Below, one piece after another: positions 57,110 to 64,000 of a DNA stretch of 64,000 nt. A model generated the notes under the pieces. That model saw only the letters and a list, made by a program, of their open reading frames with translations. It made no database searches and was not told where the DNA came from. Each line of letters starts with the position of its first letter. Position 1 is the first letter of the stretch. Source of the DNA: Colletotrichum lupini. Taxonomy: Eukaryota; Ascomycota; Sordariomycetes; Glomerellales; Glomerellaceae. The translations under genes and the position numbers were made by a program. The stretch spans positions 930,001 to 994,000 of the forward strand of contig NC_064677.1 of NCBI RefSeq assembly GCF_023278565.1. Reading direction: 5' to 3'.

Positions 57110-60100
57110 TGTGTGGAGATACCAGGGGGCGAGGGCAGCAAGGGAAGGCTTTTCATTGCTTTGAGGGAATCTTCCGAAGCAGAACAACCAACGTGTTGTT
57201 CAGAACAGCTTCATGAATGGAGAAACAATTTCATGTCATTAATCCCAGCTATTGCCTTGCCAAGTCTGAAAAGTGTGGTCCATCGGACGATTCCCGCTCC
57301 CGATTCGCAAGGATCCATGTATCACATCTTTTCCACGGCGAAGAAAACCACGATCTTCAATGGCAAAAGGGGGAAGTCCCAGCCGCCCCAACCCCGGATT
57401 CCATATAGGTACCTCTCTTGAGCCTTGCCCCATGGGTGTTTCAACCAAACTTGCAGTTGGCCGCCCTGCCACGGTGAGATATCGCATCCTTCGTCGAGAC
57501 TGGATTTACGACCCGGGCGCGGTCTGCGAATGAACAGGGGTCATGCAGATCTCCCGCTGCTGGCCTTTGCTCGACTCCATAACCCGCGAGCTGAAGTCGG
57601 GACGAAGCAGTCCCTGCGGTCAGGCCTTATCCCAGCACCGATCATGGAGCCGTCATCGTAAATCTGAGCTTGACTTCCGGCTTTTACCTATACGACACGC
57701 ACATCAAAGCTGGTCTCCATACCTTACCTTACGGGCACCTCACATCGCGGCGTTGTGGAAAGTTCCTTCGTCCTCATCTTGCCGAGATGATACCCGCCCT
57801 ATTGTCCGTTGTCCCTGAGACATTAATGGCGCCAGCCCTGCTGCATGGCGTGACTTTGAAGGTTTGTGCCCACCTTTTCCCGGTTCCGCTGCGAGTGCGG
57901 CCGACGGCTGAGGCTCGAGAAAAGCAATGCCGCGGCGCTTAGTCCTTACAATGGGGGACCCGCATTGTAATATCGTGCCAGCTAACCGGAATTTGAACTC
58001 GCTGTAGAAGTCACGCCACATTCGAGGTTGATGATTTTAATTTTATAATCTTTGGGCGGTCAAGCTGAACTCGGGGTTTCCTAATCGACTCATTCATCTT
58101 GTATTTGCAATTCACTGGACCATTTCCCTTTTGTTTTTGTTATTCAAGTCCTTCATACTCCGTGCGAAATCACAACTCCTCGCCTTGCTGCTTGCAAGAT
58201 GATCTGATTTGACAAATCCACGTCCGAAGAGAATGAATCAGTCTCCTCGCAAAACCCAGCAAATCAACGTTGAACAGTCGCAAGCCTGGTGTGTTGGCAG
58301 ATACCCACCTAGATCGTTACCCCACACCCAGCCTCACCCGCACTACCTGGCGGGATCAACCTCGCGCATGCCGGGTCCCTACGGCGGTGGAAGCTCGTGG
58401 GAAGTATCCTTAGCGGGACCAAGACTCTCGACTCAAAATCCAGGAGCAGGAGAGGAAAACAGAAAGCGGGGTGAGACCTCAACCCGGGCCGGTCCAATGT
58501 TTCCAAGCCTGAGACCGGGCTGTGGTCTTTGCATTTCGCAGAGGCATAGGAGTGGACTTGCCGCTGCGCTAAGAGATGCTACTATTGTTCTTGTACGACT
58601 GAGATCGTCATTGGGAAACCACGACGGACCTCTCAACTCCCTTTGCAAAACTCTGCAAAATTTCATGTCTTCACAACAGCCCGTTATGCCAGACAGAGCC
58701 GTCAAACCCAGACTTTAGTCTTTGCCCGGTGCTCAATCTCCTCCGTGCCAGACTCCGCTGGATCGAGCCGGCTCCTCCCGGCCCTCAAGCCCGGCGCCGC
58801 CGAGAGGCCCCAAGATCCACTTCTCGGGATGTTGTGCAGAAACTCTAACCCGTTTCTTAGGGCTCCTTACCTAGCATCCCGGAAAACATCTTGACTATGC
58901 ATCCACCTCCAACGTGCGTAAGCCGTGGCAGCTTCGACCCTGCCAGAAGCCTTTGGGTTCAGAGAGTTTCGGGGCTTGGCGGCTCAGACATTGGGAAGCA
59001 TTGCAGTGTCCACACCGGAGCCCGGCGAGATCCAGCCACACTACAAACTCCCAGCAAGGCCCAGCCTTGTCTAGATCTTTCGCTTCCCGCCTCGTCGAAC
59101 TCGCTGGCCTCGCCGTCTCGGCCGAGCGACTCGCAAGGCCGTGGGAAATAAGACGAGTACGCTGGGCCGACATCACCCGAGCGGCGAGCTGGAGGAGGGC
59201 CCGCTATTTGATCCTGCAGCCTGCCGCAGTGGCCTGATTCCCCAAGGCTTCGTGGCCCTTGGCAAATGGTATATCCTGGTTGTGTCTCGAGCCTCGAGGC
59301 CTCTAACTTGTATCCTTGCCAAGACTTCATAAGTATTAACCAGAGAATAACTGGCATTGAGTTTTCTCCGACAGGCGTTTAGGTGAGACGCGTACGTGCT
59401 GTTGTACTTGCCTCGCTGATGCAAAGTCATCATCCAGTCTTCACAGTTCACATCTTGAAGGGCCACTGCATGATCATGCGATCATGCTCGGGTAGATTCA
59501 AGACTCCCTAGAGTCTCCCTTGTTTGCTTGTTCCTTTCTGCTGGTCATATCCCAGCCAAAGTTGAATGGGAATCAAAGGTGCCAACCGCGCATAGCGGGC
59601 TCACAACCCTGTCTACAGTATTCTCCTTCCAAAGGGGCGGGACTCTCGCCGATCACTTTCGGGAGATTTACATGCTCCCACATGAGCATGATCTGATCTC
59701 GGGTAGGTACATTAAACACTTGCACCCTCATTGGCCCAACAGCTGTGGAATCTCAATGACGAGACCATAGGTGCATATTCTCGTTAATTTCCAATGTGTC
59801 AATGGCGCACCTGCAGCTCGGATAACTGTCGATCAAACAGAGATCGTCTCCCGCGGCAAGAAATTCGGCAGTGACCGCTCTCTCAGGTCTCATGGTAAAT
59901 CGCAAGACGATGTGAGCTTCCGCAGTGAATAGATACATGTATATGGCAACATCTTGATTGGGTGGCCATCAAGGTTGCCTTCACGGCGTAAGGGGTTCTC
60001 TAGAGGGGAGTTAGAATGTGGTGCAACAGTCATGAGCAGAACCGTTGTGGAAGAATAAGGGTCAAAGTGGACTAAGACCACTCTTTATTAAGACTAGAAG

Positions 60101-60224
60101 GTAGTAGGTATCAATATTATATTTTAGGAAAAGGCTGCATTTGTTTGCCGTGCAGCACGGAGACCGTGGTCCTCTATAGGTAATTACATAAGAATAGACA
60201 TTAGACCCCCCGCTCAATCGTGAT
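57110..60224. other. Gene-free stretch, 3.1 kb
   Basis: Normal GC and no AT-rich island. All open frames are under 170 residues, overlap each other on both strands and lack recognisable motifs. The last 160 bases are the 3' flank of the WSC gene. I see no RNA gene or repeat here. Confidence 0.4.
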
Positions 60225-63200
60225 TTATGTTGACTTGAAAGAAACCGTCGCATTGGACTTTTGCAACTTCTCGAGCTCATCCTTGAGGATATACAAGCTC
60301 AATCTCACACCGGCACCACAGTACTCGGTACTGTTGCCAGGACACTTGAACGAGCAGTCCTTAGCCGTTACGTTGGCCGCCGGGGTGGTGCCACCTCCGC
60401 CACCGATGTTGAGGGCGTCGCCGCACCAGCACTCACGACCGTACTCGACACCAGCGTAGTTCTTGTTGTAGCAGGCGCTCAGACACATGCTGATCGTCAT
60501 GTTGTCGCGGTTGATGATCTGGGCCGGGAGGAGACGGCCGACTTGCGGCTCGGAGAAGCAACCGTAGTAGGTAAAGTTTTCATTGCCGGTGGAGATGACT
60601 GGTCCGGTCGGGGTGGGGGTCGCGGAGGAGGAGGTTGATGTCTTGGTTGACGATGTGGAAGTGGAAGGAACCGAAGGGGTGGCCGAGACCGATGAAGTAG
60701 CTGATGTGACAGACGAGGTGGCCAAGAGGCTGGTGGTAAAAATAGTAGATGAGGTGGCCGAAGCCTTAGCAGTCGCTGGGACGGACGAGTTGCTTGCTGA
60801 AAGAGTGGATGCGACAGCCTCGGCCGTCACTCTAGCACTAGAGGTGGTAGAGTTGGATGGAGTCAAGGAAGCGGTCGTGCTGATGGTGCTGTTAGACGCT
60901 TGCTTCTCGGCCAGAGGAGTTTCGGTGGCGGTCGTGGTCGTGGTCGCTGTTCCATTGGACGCGGGTGCCAAGGAGGCAAAGGCAGCGGCAGTGGTTGTAG
61001 TCTCGGCCGATGTGGTCGTCGCAGCCACCGGCGAGTACATGTAAACTTGGAGTCGGTCACCGGCACCACAGAATTGTGTGCTGTCGCCCGCGCAGGGGAA
61101 AGAGCAATCTTTCTGGTTCGCTGCGAGAGCGCTGCCCGTGCCGAATTCATCGCCACACCAGCACTCCCGTCCATACTCCGTACCGAAGTACTTGAGGCCC
61201 TGACAGAAACCGCCGCAGGACTCAAGGGTCATTGAGTCATTAGCGTACGTCCGAGAAGAGAGAGCGCGGACGCCAGTTCCCTCGGTATAACAACCTTGGA
61301 AGAGCCAGTCGCCAACCCTCTCGTTTGCTGGAGGAGCGGTCGAAGTCGGGGCGGCTGTAGTCGTCGTGGTAGTGCCAGTCGGGACTGCACTGGTAGGCTC
61401 AGGCAAGGTGCCATCGAGCTTGTACAGGTTGAGCCTGGAAGGTCCACCGCAGTACTCGGTGCTATTATCCGCGCAAGCCATGCTGCAGTCGGCAGCAGGG
61501 GCGGCAACTGAGGCAGCGGCCAAAGTGTTTCCGCACCAACACTGTCTCATCGTTAGTTGAAGTGTTCTCAAAGTCATTTATGGGAAAGATTTATAACTGA
61601 CCTCTCCACCGTACTCCAAGCCGACATAAGTATACCTGCTAGCGGCACATGCTTCGACACACAGAGCAACAGTCTTTCCAGTTGTTGTGACTAGGTTAGG
61701 CAGGGCGCGTGTGTCGGCGGGCTCAGTGTAGCAACCCTGGCTCACGTACTGACCGACGCCAGGGTTCACCTCAGGGCCCGATGGGTTCGGGTTCGGCGTG
61801 GGAGTTGTCGTATTACCGTCCCATTGAACAGAGTCAGCAAAGACGGAGATGTAAGCTCCACCTTCGTTGGCTCCGAATCCGTTACCACCGCAGATTTGGT
61901 TGAGGTCGCCGCCGCAGTCGAAGTTGCAGTTGCGATCGTCCACCTTCAGCGTGGGGATGTTGGGGCCACCCCAACATTCAGTGTGATACTGAGTACCGCA
62001 GAAGACGGACCCCTTCTCAGCACAAGCAGCGATACACTTGCCGTTGGTGCTCGTAGCGTCGCCGTACAACTGGTTTGCAAGCTGGCGGCCGGGGTTGTTT
62101 TCCTTGTAGCAGCCGATGTAGCGGTACTTGCCCTGACCATTGCCGAGCAAAGGAGGTGCTTGTTCGGCAACAGCAGTACACTCGAAAGTGAAGAAATGTT
62201 TCTCAAAGTTGGGGTCGTTGGTGTTCATGGTCCAGGGCGCCGTGCCACTGTACGGGTCGGTGTTCCATTGTGCCTTGGGAACAGTGCACACCAGGGTTGC
62301 CGTGGCGCTCTCGCCAGGGGCCAGAACAGTTCCTTCGGCAAGATCAACAAGGTTGGCGGCTTGGATGATGCCGGCAACACCAAAAGGCGGCTTGGAAACG
62401 GTGAGGGAAAGCTTGACACCACCCTCAGCAGCAGCGTTGGTGACACGGAACTTCAAAGACCGGGACGTGTTCTCGGTGACGTTGCCAAAAGTGAAGTTCT
62501 TGGTCGCGTCATACTCTACCCATCCGGTGCCATCGGGCGTCTGGAACTCGACGAGCGCCACAGGCGCAGGGCCTGCAGAGCCAGCAATGGTGAACGCCTT
62601 GGTTCCGCCATTGGAAACAACCTGAAGATACGCGCCGAAGGTGCCGCTGACAGAAGAGTCGAAAGCGATGCGAACGGTAACAGCAGTATTGGCAGGAATT
62701 GTGGCCGGAACGTTGGTGAGGGTGAACTTTCCGACGGTAAGGGTAGCAGTGGCTCTGTCCCAGCTGGTGAAGGGACCCTGTGCGCTGCTGGTGGAGAATT
62801 GGACGTCTGTGATGGAGAGGGCCGAGTTACCCTGGTTGGACAAAATGACACTCTCATCGGTTCCACCCGCTTGACCGGCGATGACGCCCTGGAAAGTGAT
62901 GGTCGGGGGAGTAATGGACAGCAAAGGACCCGAGCTCTCACCAGTACCAGTGAGTCTGATATGGGTACCTTGGCTGTAACCCTCGGCCGTGTTGGTTGTG
63001 TTGACGACGATGTCGGAAGACACCAGACCAACGGTAGTAGGCTTGAAGGACGCGCCGATTGTGAATGTTTGACCGGCAGTCAGAGTGAGAGGCAGGGTGG
63101 GAAGTCCGGAGAGGGTAAAGTCTTCAGCCTCATCTAGGCCGATGTCCGAAACGGTGACACCAATGACGGCCGTGCAAGTAATCGTGCGTGGGTCACTCGT

Positions 63201-64000
63201 GGTTCCAACATCAACGACACCAAATTCGTTGGTAGCAGTGCAGTTGATAGGTGTCGTGACTGGCGAGCCAAAGGCGTACAGGTAGCCTAGGGTGGTACCT
63301 TGGTACATGATGCCATCACCAAAAACGGCTCTCGTGAACTTGGTGCTGCCCGGAACGCTGAAAGACTTGATCATGTTCAAGTAGCCATTCTTGGGGACGG
63401 CTTCGAAGATCTTGAGCTGAGAGCCCTGTACATCCAAAGTCCAGAGAAGACCAGTGCCAGCTTGGCCGTTGAGAGTAGTGACAGTGCCGTGACTGACACC
63501 AAGGATGTAGGCGTTGTTCTGAGGGCTGTCGGCCACCTTGGTGAAAGAGGGGACTCCGGCCTCACAGGAGAACTTGAAAACGTGGGTAGGGTATTGAATG
63601 ACTGTTCTTGTTAGTGGCTCTTTTCGAATACGCGGATGCCATGAGAGGCAGAAGGGGGCTTTTGCTTACCATTGATGTAGATGTAGCCACCCTCGCCTGG
63701 GTACACACCCGCACCGGCGTACACCGAGTTCTCGTTCTGGTACACCTGGATCACGTTATCAAGGCCATTGGCGCCGTTGCGGTAGCCACCCAAGTCGTCC
63801 AAGTTGAGCCAGTACGTCTTGCCACTCTTTCCAGTCACCACACCAATGCGCTTGACGTCGCCACAGGAGAACGTGCTGGGCAGAATCTGCAGAGGACTCG
63901 TTCCCAAGTCCTTGTCGGCGCCGTCTAGAGCTTGCTTCTCCCATGGCATAAAGAAATCGACCAAGCTCAAACTTCCATCGGCGTTGATTGTCATGTGAAC
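60225..64000 (-). CDS. Large secreted WSC-domain protein, N-terminus beyond the window
   Basis: Visible exons: from the right edge to 63670, then 63601-61602 and 61541-60225 (introns 68 and 60 bp); 1,215 residues are seen and the start is outside. Order: a beta-propeller-like part (KTYWLNLDDLGGYRNG, GGYIYINVIQYPTHVFKF), then repeated Ig-like 'choice-of-anchor D' modules (for example LTLTAGQTFTIGASFKPTTVG and its PANTAVTVRIAF repeat) and four WSC carbohydrate-binding domains. The WSC domains begin YIGCYKE, QGCYTEPADT, QGCYTEGTGV and YYGCFSEPQV, and the last three carry GECWCG-type or GRECWCG cores ending NSTEYCG or STQFCG. A long Ser/Thr-rich linker, likely O-glycosylated, separates domains 3 and 4. 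No C-terminal membrane helix or GPI signal, so it is probably released or wall-bound through its WSC domains. Carbohydrate binding is known for WSC; the enzyme activity, if any, is not visible. Confidence 0.88.

Noticed and set aside
61824..63137. 437-codon plus-strand open frame
   Set aside because: Antisense to the WSC gene, whose frame is proven by four conserved domains; composition is that of a mirror frame.
1..64000. CRISPR arrays, riboswitches, bacterial-type operons, rRNA
   Set aside because: None seen; intron-containing eukaryotic genes throughout and no regularly spaced short repeats.

Overview
The window looks like nuclear DNA of a filamentous ascomycete (Pezizomycotina, most likely a Sordariomycete; this placement is inference). 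The support is: genes with many 50-100 bp GT-AG introns, fungal-only families (Zn2Cys6 factor, LaeA/UMTA-type methyltransferases, WSC proteins, SPX-EXS, several P450s), and long AT-rich tracts in which every C:G to T:A change expected from repeat-induced point mutation (RIP) can be read inside recognisable transposon proteins.

Layout. 1-11 kb is ordinary gene-rich DNA: an aldo/keto reductase (cut by the left edge), an FAD monooxygenase, an M18 vacuolar-type aminopeptidase and a SYG1/XPR1 phosphate transporter. 10.3-14.5 kb is gene-poor and contains a 0.8 kb isolated AT-rich island. 14.5-19.8 kb holds a DUF7730/F-box-like protein and two tandem paralogous methyltransferases with identical nine-exon structures, each needing the same GC-AG intron. 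20,030-40,918 is a 20.9 kb AT-rich island that I resolve into a nest: an outer LTR element (182 bp LTRs, Copia-type pol on the minus strand) that carries a complete but RIP-destroyed 7.7 kb chromovirus (552 bp LTRs, 5 bp target duplication ATTTA), a 3.4 kb TIR transposon (9 bp duplication), and two copies of an unidentified ~1.05 kb repeat, each bracketed by its own 17-19 bp direct repeat.

41-54 kb is an accessory-looking segment: a Zn2Cys6 regulator, a secreted M43 metalloprotease and two cytochromes P450 of different families. The second P450 is split by a 3.2 kb hAT element with a perfect 8 bp target duplication. The insertion lies exactly on an exon/intron boundary, and the missing last exon is present on the far side. 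54.9-57.1 kb holds two conserved fungal proteins of unknown function. After a 3.1 kb gene-free stretch, a large secreted WSC-domain protein runs off the right edge.

How the genes relate: the transporter, peptidase and WSC protein are housekeeping or surface functions. The regulator, P450s, protease, paired methyltransferases, FMO and reductase are the kinds of genes seen in secondary-metabolism or host-interaction regions, but there is no backbone synthase in the window, so I do not call a biosynthetic cluster. All exon boundaries were read by eye from splice signals, reading frame and family conservation.
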